36,095 bases of DNA from Clostridiales bacterium (GTDB lineage Bacteria > Bacillota > Clostridia > Lachnospirales > Lachnospiraceae): the NCBI GenBank assembly GCA_012523775.1, contig JAAYTK010000076.1, positions 1 to 36,095 of the forward strand, written 5' to 3'. Within the stretch, counting starts at the first letter, position 1; every line of letters starts with the position of its first letter. Below, one piece after another: positions 7,905-15,705 of the stretch. The position numbers and the translations under genes are program-made. The notes below the pieces were generated by a model. That model ran no database searches. It saw only the letters and a list, made by a program, of their open reading frames with translations, and was not told the origin of the DNA.

Positions 7905-8681
7905 CTAATAGCCGGTCTGCCCGGTCTTCTTTGCAATATCTTCAGGTCTGGTTACCTGCATCTGATTACCGGGAATTACGTTAAAATTCTCAGGACCATC
8001 CATCTTCTTTTCAATAAACCTAAGAATTCGCGTTACTGTCAATGTCATTATAAGATATACAATACAGGCTATCAAGAAAGGCTCAAAGAAGCGGAATACA
8101 TTTCCTGTAATAGAGCTTGTTTGGAAAAACAGCTCTGAAACGGATATAACATTTAAAACAGAACTGTCCTTTATATTAATAACAAACTCATTACCCATAG
8201 CAGGTAATATATTTCTTACAACCTGTGGCAGTACCACGTATAGCATGGTCTTAACATGATTCATACCCAGAGCATGAGCCGCCTCAAACTGCCCTCTGTC
8301 GATTGAGATGATTCCTCCGCGGACAATCTCAGAGGTGTATGCACCTGTATTAATTGATACTATAAATATACCCGCAAACATCTTATCCATATTGATGTTA
8401 AAAAGCATAAGTGACCCATAATAAATAACCATTGCCTGCACAATCATAGGTGTTCCTCGAAACACCTCAACATATACTGTTAGAATTATATTGACTATCT
8501 TTATAAGAATTCTTTTAACAGGGTTTTCAGACAGGGGTATGGTACGAATCGTACCTATAATTAATCCAATGATGGCTCCGAGGATTGTACCTATAATGGA
8601 TATATATAAGGTTACCCCTGCACCCCGAAGAAACATTGGCCAATATTCCACGATAATTTTAACAAACCACTTCCACGTCAT
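7905..8681 (-). CDS. Amino acid ABC importer permease, HisM/GlnP family, probably lysine
   Basis: The 258-residue integral membrane subunit has the family's N-terminal segment (residues 14-32, [18 protein letters not shown] region). [19 protein letters not shown] is the strongly conserved RGTP motif, and [23 protein letters not shown] is the EAA loop contacting the ATPase. [19 protein letters not shown] also matches the family. The ribosome binding site before ATG 8681 is weak (AGG). It lies downstream of an intercistronic hairpin that would lower its transcript level relative to the binding protein gene. Confidence 0.94.
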   Translation of the reverse strand: MTWKWFVKIIVEYWPMFLRGAGVTLYISIIGTILGAIIGLIIGTIRTIPLSENPVKRILIKIVNIILTVYVEVFRGTPMIVQAMVIYYGSLMLFNINMDKMFAGIFIVSINTGAYTSEIVRGGIISIDRGQFEAAHALGMNHVKTMLYVVLPQVVRNILPAMGNEFVINIKDSSVLNVISVSELFFQTSSITGNVFRFFEPFLIACIVYLIMTLTVTRILRFIEKKMDGPENFNVIPGNQMQVTRPEDIAKKTGQTGY

Positions 8682-8715
8682 AAAGCCTACACCAAGCCTT
8701 TCTAATTGCTAAACA

Positions 8716-8764
8716 TAAAAGCCGGAGGCTATCCTAAATGCCGAAATGCTCCCGGACAGCCTCC
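8716..8764 (-). terminator. Intercistronic attenuating terminator between SBP and permease genes
   Basis: On the minus strand GGAGGCTGTCC (8764-8754) pairs with GGATAGCCTCC (8734-8724) as an 11-bp stem with one G-U pair, followed by GGCTTTTATG. It starts 12 nt after the binding-protein stop and 43 nt before the permease start. Such a partial terminator usually yields excess binding protein over membrane components. Confidence 0.75.
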
Positions 8765-8776
8765 ATGCCAATTTAG

Positions 8777-9592
8777 TTATTCAGATACCGGTTGATTTTT
8801 AATTGCCTCATCCATTATCCTGATTCTCTCATCATTAGATATTGTAGCCAGAATCTTATTGATATCTTCTCTTAATTCACTGTCTTTTACCAAGCCTACC
8901 GCAATTGCCGTATCATCCGGCGATGTCTCAAAGCCGTCTTCGAATATTACCATTGCAAATTTGTCATTGGCAGTGGTGGCACTCACTCCCTCAGGACGTT
9001 CAGATACATAACCGTCGATCGCACCTGATTCTAAAGCAACCCGCATCGCTGTGAAATTATTCATAGCCGTCTGTTTGTCAACACCTTCGATTTGATCAAT
9101 TACAGTATAATGGAATGTATTAAGCTGTGCCGTAATCTTTGCTCCGGCAAAATCCGAAAGCTTAGTGGCATTCTCATATGCGCCGCCCTTTTTCACTACC
9201 ATTACAAGATCAGATTCATAATAGTTATCTGAAAAATCAATGGATTCCTTCCTCTCTTCTGTCGGAGACATACCTGCGATTATGGCATCAATCTTGCCTG
9301 ATACCAATGCCGGCAACAAGCCGTCCCAATCCGTCTTAACGATAACCAGTTCCTTGCCTAATCCGTCTGCTATCTTTTTAGCAATCTCAACATCATAGCC
9401 TCCGGCATACTCCTTAGCTCCATCAATGGGTACCGCACCTTTGGAATCGTCAATCTGTGTCCAGTTAAACGGAGGATAATCTGCCTCCATCCCCACTCTA
9501 AAGACACCCTCATCCTTCTTCTTGCCACATGCTACGGCAAGCATCATCACCAATACGGTAATAATTAATAATACTGCTTCTCTCCTTCTCAT
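8777..9592 (-). CDS. Amino acid-binding lipoprotein (SBP family 3), probably lysine
   Basis: The protein has 271 residues. An N-terminal lipoprotein signal ends in the lipobox LAVAC (Cys near residue 22), so it should be anchored outside the membrane. The SBP_bac_3 fold is clear from FRVGMEADYPPFNW, GGYDVEIAKKIADGLG, GLLPALVSGKIDAIIAGMSPTEER and IDFSDNYYESD. GAIDGYVSERP sits in the second lobe. The start follows AGGAGG. It is the first gene behind the lysine riboswitch, so the most likely ligand is lysine. Arginine/ornithine binding cannot be excluded from sequence alone. Confidence 0.95.
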   Translation of the reverse strand: MRRREAVLLIITVLVMMLAVACGKKKDEGVFRVGMEADYPPFNWTQIDDSKGAVPIDGAKEYAGGYDVEIAKKIADGLGKELVIVKTDWDGLLPALVSGKIDAIIAGMSPTEERKESIDFSDNYYESDLVMVVKKGGAYENATKLSDFAGAKITAQLNTFHYTVIDQIEGVDKQTAMNNFTAMRVALESGAIDGYVSERPEGVSATTANDKFAMVIFEDGFETSPDDTAIAVGLVKDSELREDINKILATISNDERIRIMDEAIKNQPVSE

Positions 9593-9650
9593 AAAATCCT
9601 CCTCTTATTAATACAAAACCCGTGAGTGCGCATCCTTACGGAGCATTTTT

Positions 9651-9679
9651 ATTGAATAGGACGTTCTTTCCTATGCAAT
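9651..9679 (-). repeat. Second hairpin in the 5' leader of the lysine importer
   Basis: ATTG-A-ATAGGA (9651-9661) pairs with TCCTAT-G-CAAT (9669-9679), a 10-bp stem with one mismatch and a 7-nt loop. It lies between the riboswitch terminator and the binding-protein start. A further short CCGT/ACGG pair lies near 9618-9643. These are not part of the L-box and have no assigned role. Confidence 0.55.
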
Positions 9680-9707
9680 AAAATAACCTGAGAATCTATC
9701 TCAGGTT
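9677..9707 (-). terminator. Riboswitch-controlled intrinsic terminator
   Basis: On the minus strand AACCTGAGA (9707-9699) pairs with TCTCAGGTT (9693-9685) around a 5-nt loop, followed by ATTTTATT. The segment CAACCTGAGATAG can instead pair with the 3' strand of riboswitch helix P1 (CTATCTCATTCAGGGGTTG). This gives the standard choice between a lysine-bound aptamer plus terminator and an antiterminator. Confidence 0.88.
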
Positions 9708-9735
9708 GGTTTACGTTCCTGTCCTCAACCCCTGA

Positions 9736-9912
9736 ATGAGATAGCACAACTCATAAAGCCGGGTAAGCTTTATGAGACAGTCCTGCAGCTCTTAACTGCA
9801 GGCCCAGCAAATAATACCGAGTATATTATAAGCTTCGGCGATATTTCCTTCTCTATAGCCTCATTGCTTCTCAGGCTCCACTATAGACTGTTAAATACCG
9901 CGCCTCTACCCC
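9736..9912 (-). ncRNA. Lysine riboswitch (L-box)
   Basis: Read on the minus strand, the RNA contains the L-box landmarks in order. They are GGTAGAGGCGCGG (P1 5' strand and core, from about 9910), a P2 region with GAAGGAAATATCGCCGAAGC, CGGTATTATTTGCTGG, a P4 hairpin CCTGCAGTTAAGAGCTGCAGG, a P5 hairpin around CTCATAAAGC/GCTTTATGAG, and the closing GTGCTATCTC (about 9747-9738). P1 pairs GGTAG with CTATC. The element closely follows the known lysC-type aptamer layout. It precedes an intrinsic terminator and an amino acid importer, so it should switch transcription off when lysine is abundant. Confidence 0.93.
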
Positions 9913-9955
9913 ACTGCAAAAGTGAGGCTAAACTTATTAAGTTAATGATGCTATA

Positions 9956-9984
9956 AGTCTACAACATCCCCACATATATGTCAA
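9956..9984 (-). promoter_or_regulatory. Promoter of the lysine riboswitch/importer operon
   Basis: On the minus strand a perfect TTGACA (9979-9984), a 17-nt spacer and TAGACT (9956-9961) place the transcription start near 9949, just before the aptamer. It lies downstream of the cyclophilin stop at 10036. Confidence 0.7.
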
Positions 9985-10035
9985 CAAATATCGTATACTG
10001 CCATTTTAAACTAAATAAAGTATTTAGCTTGAAAA

Positions 10036-10716
10036 TTATCGTGAGTAATCGAAAACACGAATGGATTCAATTATTACAGGCTCTGCCGGAATTCCGTTAT
10101 CCTCATCAATAAGCTCTACCCCTGCCACCGCGTCAAGTACATCATATCCTTCATATACCTGGCCAAATACGGTATGACTTTCAAATAGCCAGGGCGTACC
10201 GCCTTTCTTACCATAGTTCTCTATGGCCTTACTGTTAAACTCAACATTATACATTAGTTCGATCCTAGCAAGAGTAGCCTGATCATAGGTGTTATCTGAC
10301 TGCACAATAAAGAACTGGCTACCATTGGTATTAGGACCGGAATTAGCCATGCAAAGTGCACCACGGTATGGGTGCAGATTTTCATCAAACTCGTCCTCAA
10401 AATCCTCTCCCCATATGCTTTCTCCACCGGTACCGGTTCCGTTAGGGTCACCTCCCTGAATCATAAAATCATCAATAATCCTATGGAAGGTAAGTCCATC
10501 ATAATAACCGTTCCTAGCATGGGTAATAAAATTCTCTACTGCTTTCGGTGCTTCTTTCTTAAAGAACTTAACATATATGGAGCCATAGCCCTGTATATTT
10601 ATTTCAGCGACGGTTTCGCCTTCCTTTGGCTCTTTAAACTGCTTATCTGCTTTACTGCAGCCCATCATCATAAAGACAGAGACAGTCATAATAAATATCA
10701 AAAGTACTCTTTTCAT
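10036..10716 (-). CDS. Peptidyl-prolyl cis-trans isomerase, cyclophilin-type lipoprotein
   Basis: The protein has 226 residues. The signal peptide ends in the lipobox MMGC (Cys about residue 20), implying a membrane-anchored extracytoplasmic foldase. The cyclophilin domain fills the rest: VENFITHARNGYYDGLTFHRI, DDFMIQGGDPNGTGTGG with catalytic-site Phe/Arg/Gln residues, GALCMANSGPNTNGSQFFI, and HTVFGQVYEG. An insertion around ARIELMYNVEFNSKAIENYG is typical of clostridial versions. It catalyses proline isomerisation during folding of secreted proteins. It lies 27 nt downstream of the DUF4153-type gene and behind GGAGGAG, so the two are probably co-transcribed. Confidence 0.95.
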   Translation of the reverse strand: MKRVLLIFIMTVSVFMMMGCSKADKQFKEPKEGETVAEINIQGYGSIYVKFFKKEAPKAVENFITHARNGYYDGLTFHRIIDDFMIQGGDPNGTGTGGESIWGEDFEDEFDENLHPYRGALCMANSGPNTNGSQFFIVQSDNTYDQATLARIELMYNVEFNSKAIENYGKKGGTPWLFESHTVFGQVYEGYDVLDAVAGVELIDEDNGIPAEPVIIESIRVFDYSR

Positions 10717-10743
10717 TTATTTCTCCTCCGTATTGTTTATTCA

Positions 10744-12579
10744 TTATTTAATCTTTACCATGATATAAGCATTGATATTTTGATATTCACTGGTATCCCA
10801 TATTTCGTAGCTTAGGGTTTTAACTACAATATAAAGAACTACGTTATCATTCTCACTAATAAATTCCGCCTCGTCCCTTGAAATATCACCAAAACGCGGT
10901 TCCCTGTCCATAAATCTTTCAAAAATACTGTCTAAGGAATATCTGATAAGCTCGTTATCCTGACCATCCCTAAGAACAATATCACCTATCCCGTTCTCGC
11001 CCTCCTGCTTTATGGAATAGCCATCGTATTCCAAGTAGGTAATCTCAGAGGATGAACGCTGATCGACTCTATATAAGTCAGCCTCAACAAAGATATCATA
11101 GTCCGATATATCTATCGGTGTCCATTGGGCTAAAAAAAGCCTCCATGAATCCGGCATCTCTGTTTCAGGAATATTGCCAAACTGATTAAATCCGAATGTC
11201 TTCTGAAAATCATAATTTTCATAATAATCATGAAGCCAGTTTATATCCTTAAGATAATCCATTCTGCTTAAGTATCTGACCGAATTAATAATTATCTGCT
11301 TATCCTCATCTGCAATATTCGCATTAGGCACAATCTTATCATCTTTAAGCATTTCATTCTTTTCCAGAACATTCGATAAACGATTTATCTGATTATATTT
11401 ACTTATCGTAAATGCATCTGTCGGCGGAAGAATTGAAATCAATGACAGAGCAATAAGGATGGGAGCAATTACATTGTTCTTATGATTTGGTCTAATACTA
11501 AATATAAATGCAGATACAGTAGCAAAGATACCGAACATAATCACATAATATCTACCGCTGGTTATTCCCAGTTCTCCAATCTTGAGTGATGAGGATATTG
11601 TCTGAAACAATACAACCGGAATCATTACCTTAGGAAATATTTTTATAAAATATACTGCCGGCTTGCTGCGTATTACCGAGGCCAGTAAATATACTACAAT
11701 AACCGTTATAGAAAAGGTAACCAATAACGGCTCCATCAGATTATCCTTCCAAAAGTCGCCTGTTATATTCATTATGACATATAGTAAAAGTATAACAGTG
11801 AAAATAGCAGTAATAGGAATGATAATATATGAAATTAATCCTTCTAAGAACTTCGAGGGTCTGATAGCATTACTAACCTGCTGCGTAAATTCATCATCAA
11901 TATCCACACTATCATCCGTATTTAAATCATTGCCACTATCTGCTTCTGTCTTTTCTTTATTCTTAGAGCATTTAGGATATATAGGGATTAATGACAGAAA
12001 ATGAATAGGAGCATATACATATCCAATAATATTACCGACATGGGCATAGGCTTCTGAGTCTATGTTTACAATAAGCATATCAATTGCCATTATAATCAGA
12101 GCCATACCTAAAAACAGTACCGTGGAATATAAAGCCACAGTAAAGAACGACTTAAATATCACCATGAAGCTTTCGCTAAATCCAAATCTGGATCTTATGG
12201 ATGGTATCCATATAAACCCAATGAGAATAATAAATAACAGAACAGTTGTCTTTACCGCATGCTCCGAACTGAAATTCTTAATCCAGAATTCCACAGTCAG
12301 ATAGTAAAGTATTGCTCCTATAACTGCAGTACCTGCAAAAATTAATCTTATCAACCTGCCGTGGCAGAACCGTTCATATATTATCTGCAGCACCATAAAT
12401 AAAACGGCACCTAATGCAAAAGTAAATAGTAACTTAGCTAAATCATCTATATCATTTGTGCTTATGCTATACGATGTAAATACTGCTGAAAGCAAAAAAA
12501 ACATTATAGTAATCGGATATCGATTTATCGTAGAGGTAAAACCCCTTAGGGCAGTTTTTAACTTGTCTTTTTTCCTCAT
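10744..12579 (-). CDS. DUF4153-type polytopic membrane protein
   Basis: The protein has 611 residues. The N-terminal ~400 residues hold about ten to eleven hydrophobic segments, interrupted by a charged loop (about 205-235, rich in Lys, Glu and Asp). The C-terminal ~200 residues are a soluble region with Tyr/Asp-rich strands (for example YLSRMDYLKDINWL and WRLFLAQWTPIDISDYDIFV). The arrangement resembles DUF4153 proteins of Firmicutes, whose function is unknown. The call rests on recognition of the layout and not on a catalytic motif. The start follows AAAGGAGGTG. The gene has its own promoter and is followed closely by the cyclophilin gene. Confidence 0.75.
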   Translation of the reverse strand: MRKKDKLKTALRGFTSTINRYPITIMFFLLSAVFTSYSISTNDIDDLAKLLFTFALGAVLFMVLQIIYERFCHGRLIRLIFAGTAVIGAILYYLTVEFWIKNFSSEHAVKTTVLLFIILIGFIWIPSIRSRFGFSESFMVIFKSFFTVALYSTVLFLGMALIIMAIDMLIVNIDSEAYAHVGNIIGYVYAPIHFLSLIPIYPKCSKNKEKTEADSGNDLNTDDSVDIDDEFTQQVSNAIRPSKFLEGLISYIIIPITAIFTVILLLYVIMNITGDFWKDNLMEPLLVTFSITVIVVYLLASVIRSKPAVYFIKIFPKVMIPVVLFQTISSSLKIGELGITSGRYYVIMFGIFATVSAFIFSIRPNHKNNVIAPILIALSLISILPPTDAFTISKYNQINRLSNVLEKNEMLKDDKIVPNANIADEDKQIIINSVRYLSRMDYLKDINWLHDYYENYDFQKTFGFNQFGNIPETEMPDSWRLFLAQWTPIDISDYDIFVEADLYRVDQRSSSEITYLEYDGYSIKQEGENGIGDIVLRDGQDNELIRYSLDSIFERFMDREPRFGDISRDEAEFISENDNVVLYIVVKTLSYEIWDTSEYQNINAYIMVKIK

Positions 12580-12598
12580 AATGCACCTCCTTTGATAA

Positions 12599-12627
12599 AG
12601 TATATCATATCAGTTATACTGTGCCAA
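12599..12627 (-). promoter_or_regulatory. Sigma-A promoter of the DUF4153-cyclophilin unit
   Basis: On the minus strand TTGGCA (12622-12627), a 17-nt spacer and TATACT (12599-12604) lie just upstream of the strong ribosome binding site of the gene starting at 12579. The leader would be very short. Confidence 0.7.
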
Positions 12628-12642
12628 TATACAAATATATAA

Positions 12643-12689
12643 CCTCATAAAACCACGATAATAACAAATTTTGCTGTGGCTTTATGAGG
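12643..12689 (-). terminator. Hairpin after the uracil permease gene
   Basis: CCTCATAAA (12643-12651) pairs with TTTATGAGG (12681-12689). The stem continues after a bulge with CCAC (12653-12656) and GTGG (12676-12679). It lies 33 nt after the permease stop. The following bases are AT-rich without a clean T-run. Confidence 0.65.
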
Positions 12690-12721
12690 CCGTATAAATT
12701 CTATGCTTTAATTATATAATA

Positions 12722-14014
12722 TTACTCTTTCTCTAATATATTGTCTCTTCCAACGGGTAATATAATTGCTAATATAATTCCCGCTATGGCTGCTAACGCA
12801 AGTCCGGATATGCTTACCGTATCACTGATAGGTATGCTGTCACATCCGATTCCTAATACAAATATTACCGCTGCAATCATAAGATTTCTGCTGTTTCCGA
12901 AATTAAGTCTGGAATTAACAAGAATACGTACTCCTACCGATGAAATCATACCGTATAGAACAATACTTATTCCTCCGGTTACAGGTGTCGGAATACTGGT
13001 AACAAGACCACCGAACTTACCTATAATACCTAATACCACAGCAATTACGGCAGCTATACGAATTACGAAAGGATCATAGTTTTTGGTTACGGCAAGTACG
13101 CCTGTATTCTCACTGTAAGTGGTATTAGCAGGTCCTCCCAGTAATCCTGCCCATGCAGTTGCTATACCGTCGCCCAGAAGTGTTCTATGTACTCCCGGAT
13201 CATCCATAAAGTTCTTGCCGCAGACAGCACCGTTAGTAGTTATATCTCCAATATGCTCTATTAATGTAACCAAAGCTATTGGAGCAATAGCCAAAATCGC
13301 ATCCAATTCAAAGGTTGGTAATAAGAATACCTGCGCTCTGATATTTTCATCCAATAGTGAGATAAAGTTTGCATTTCTGACAGGCGAAAAATCTACAAGT
13401 CCAAGAGGTATGCATACAATATATCCGACTACTATTGCAAATAATATCGGCATGAGGTTATATATACCTTTGGCGAATACCGAAATCCCGATACAAACAG
13501 CAAGCACAATAACCGTAACCAGAACAGCTTTTAAGCTAAACACACTCTCACCAGCCTCGTTGGGAAGATAAAATGCACTATTTATTGCAACTCCGCTCAA
13601 TCTTAATCCAATAACAACAATAATCGGTCCTGTAACGATTGGAGGTAAAAGTTTATTAACCTTTTCATATCCCAGAAGTTTTATAAGGATTGCAAAAAGT
13701 ACGTAGACCAATCCTGCAACAATGATAGCGCCTTTAACGGCTGCCAGTTTAGGCATGAAATCAGCATCCCCTATTCTTGAATCACCTAATACAGCCATGA
13801 TTCCAACCATAAAAGCAAAACTTGAACCCAAAAAAACAGGAACCTTCTTTTTTGTTATCAAGTGAAATAACAAGGTTCCTGTTCCTGCACAAAATAGTGT
13901 AATTGATGTATCTAGCCCTGTCAATGCGGGTACCAATACCGTAGCACCAAACATAGCCAATACATGCTGTAGACCAAGTATGATTTTTTTGTGTAGTGAT
14001 GATTTCTCTCCCAT
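12722..14014 (-). CDS. uraA: Uracil permease, NCS2 family
   Basis: This is a 430-residue inner-membrane symporter, normal length for UraA/PyrP. LQHVLAMFGATVLVPALTGLD at the N-terminus, KKKVPVFLGSSFAFM, the substrate-site segment LVTLIEHIGDITTNGAVCGK with its glutamate, and GLLGGPANTTYSENTGVLAVTK are all characteristic of uracil permeases. It probably imports uracil with protons for salvage. It starts behind AAAGGAG with a promoter 36-64 nt upstream. A second nucleobase permease lies just upstream on the same strand, but a terminator separates them. Confidence 0.94.
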   Translation of the reverse strand: MGEKSSLHKKIILGLQHVLAMFGATVLVPALTGLDTSITLFCAGTGTLLFHLITKKKVPVFLGSSFAFMVGIMAVLGDSRIGDADFMPKLAAVKGAIIVAGLVYVLFAILIKLLGYEKVNKLLPPIVTGPIIVVIGLRLSGVAINSAFYLPNEAGESVFSLKAVLVTVIVLAVCIGISVFAKGIYNLMPILFAIVVGYIVCIPLGLVDFSPVRNANFISLLDENIRAQVFLLPTFELDAILAIAPIALVTLIEHIGDITTNGAVCGKNFMDDPGVHRTLLGDGIATAWAGLLGGPANTTYSENTGVLAVTKNYDPFVIRIAAVIAVVLGIIGKFGGLVTSIPTPVTGGISIVLYGMISSVGVRILVNSRLNFGNSRNLMIAAVIFVLGIGCDSIPISDTVSISGLALAAIAGIILAIILPVGRDNILEKE

Positions 14015-14049
14015 ATCTTTCTCCTTTGAAATTTTTTTTAACCTTATCT

Positions 14050-14078
14050 ATAATACTGTATTTTGGTAAATAAATCAA
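14050..14078 (-). promoter_or_regulatory. Sigma-A promoter for uraA
   Basis: On the minus strand TTGATT (14073-14078), a 17-nt spacer and TATTAT (14050-14055) place the start near 14043. The leader is about 30 nt, too short for a PyrR-type attenuator. Confidence 0.7.
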
Positions 14079-14107
14079 GAGTTAAATAAAAATTATTCCT
14101 CTTACAA

Positions 14108-14140
14108 AACCGGGGTGGATAAGATTATCCTTCCCCGGTT
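14108..14140 (-). terminator. Intrinsic terminator of the purine permease gene (bidirectional)
   Basis: AACCGGGG (14108-14115) pairs with CCCCGGTT (14133-14140), with an inner GGAT/ATCC pair. On the minus strand the stem is followed by TTTTG. On the plus strand it is followed by a longer T-run, so it can also stop antisense transcription. Confidence 0.85.
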
Positions 14141-14200
14141 TTTAATTAGATTATATAGTCATACCATCCAAATCAGCTTTCCTTCGCTTATTCGGAAAAA

Positions 14201-15595
14201 CTATAGGAATATATATTTTAGTATAAATAATACTGCCAAGACATACATTAGAACGCTTATCTTCTTCTCTTTAGCTTTTCCTGTTACTAAGTTGATTATT
14301 ACATATGAGATAATTCCAACAGCGATACCCTCAGAAATACTATACATAAAAGGCATAGCAATTAAGCAGAGAAATGCGGGTATTGCTTCTGACATATCTG
14401 CAAAATCAATCTTAAGTATTGATCCTAACATATAGAAGCCTACAACGATAAGTGCAGGTGCTGTCGCAAATGCAGGAATCGCAAGGAAAATGGGAGATAA
14501 AAATACCGAGAGACCAAATAACACAGCCACAACAATTGATGTCAGACCGGTTCTTCCTCCTTCGGATACTCCGGTAGCACTCTCTACATAGGTTGTTACT
14601 GTAGATGTACCAAGAGAAGCTCCGGCTACTGTTCCCACCGCATCTGCCATAAGTGCTCCTTTAATTCGGGGCAGCTTGCCATCCTTGTCCAACATATCGG
14701 ATTTTGAAGCAACACCTATTAAAGTGCCGAGTGTATCAAATACGTCAACAAATAAGAAAGCAAATACTACCACTACGAAGTCAAGAGAGAGAATATTTGA
14801 AAAATCCATCTTGAAAGCTACATCACCGATTGCTGATAACTGTAATCCACCTGAAAAATCAGGGAACATGGAATAGAAACCGGCAGCCGGATCTACAACA
14901 TAAAGTCCTGTAACCTCACATATGATTCCAAGAATCCATGTTGCAAGGATACCAAGCAAAATTCCGCCCTTAACCTTTTTGATTAGCAGTATTGATGTAA
15001 TAATAACGCCAACGATTGCCAGAATAACACTTACATTTGCGGTTTGTGTTACGCCCTCAGCATGGAATGAATGGAATTGAACTAATGTAGCAGGATTGCC
15101 CTCAACAATTCCTCCATTCTGCAGACCAATAAATGCAATAAACAAACCGATTCCACCGCCTACGGCAAGCTTTAAGGTCATAGGGATAGAATTAAATATG
15201 GCTTCACGCACATTCGTCAAGGAAAGTATAATAAAGATTATACCTTCGATAAATACTGCTGCCAAAGCAACCTTCCATGAATAACCCATGGCCAGCACTA
15301 CAGTATAAGCAAAATATGCATTCAATCCCATTCCCGGAGCCAATGCAAACGGATAGTTGGCTAAAAGTGCCATTAATAAAGTAGCAAGACATGAGGCTAT
15401 AGCTGTTGCTAAGAATACTCCGCTGGGATTCATCCTGGCCGAACCCTCAAGTCCAAGAATGTCATTAAAAGCAGTCATGGTACTTGGATTTACAGCAAGT
15501 ATATACGCCATGGTCATAAATGTCGTTAATCCTGCCAGTACTTCTGTTCTTACATTTGTCTTGTTTTCCTTCAACTTGAAAAATCTCTCTAACAT
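14201..15595 (-). CDS. Guanine/hypoxanthine/adenine permease, AzgA (PbuG/PbuO) type
   Basis: The 464-residue membrane transporter has about twelve hydrophobic spans. Recognisable stretches are TEVLAGLTTFMTMAYILAVNP, the NYPFALAPGMGLNAYFAY motif, GGGIGLFIAFIGLQNGGIV, and DVFDTLGTLIGVASKS. SLGTSTVTTYVESATGVSEG is the hallmark of AzgA-type purine permeases. It imports a purine base with protons; which one is not evident. No purine riboswitch is seen in the 110-nt gap upstream, unlike many pbuG genes, so expression may depend on readthrough from the EF-G-like gene. The start follows GGGAGG. Confidence 0.93.
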   Translation of the reverse strand: MLERFFKLKENKTNVRTEVLAGLTTFMTMAYILAVNPSTMTAFNDILGLEGSARMNPSGVFLATAIASCLATLLMALLANYPFALAPGMGLNAYFAYTVVLAMGYSWKVALAAVFIEGIIFIILSLTNVREAIFNSIPMTLKLAVGGGIGLFIAFIGLQNGGIVEGNPATLVQFHSFHAEGVTQTANVSVILAIVGVIITSILLIKKVKGGILLGILATWILGIICEVTGLYVVDPAAGFYSMFPDFSGGLQLSAIGDVAFKMDFSNILSLDFVVVVFAFLFVDVFDTLGTLIGVASKSDMLDKDGKLPRIKGALMADAVGTVAGASLGTSTVTTYVESATGVSEGGRTGLTSIVVAVLFGLSVFLSPIFLAIPAFATAPALIVVGFYMLGSILKIDFADMSEAIPAFLCLIAMPFMYSISEGIAVGIISYVIINLVTGKAKEKKISVLMYVLAVLFILKYIFL

Positions 15596-15705
15596 ATGCT
15601 TCCTCCCACGTAACCTTATATTTAATTATTTATTACTAAATAATTGTAGCAAATGCGATTCAAATTTACAAGAACAGCACTTATTATAATTATTAATAAT
15701 ATTTA

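Noticed and set aside
15596-15705. Purine riboswitch upstream of the AzgA-type permease
   Set aside because: The 110-nt gap is AT-rich with no three-way-junction motif of the purine aptamer.
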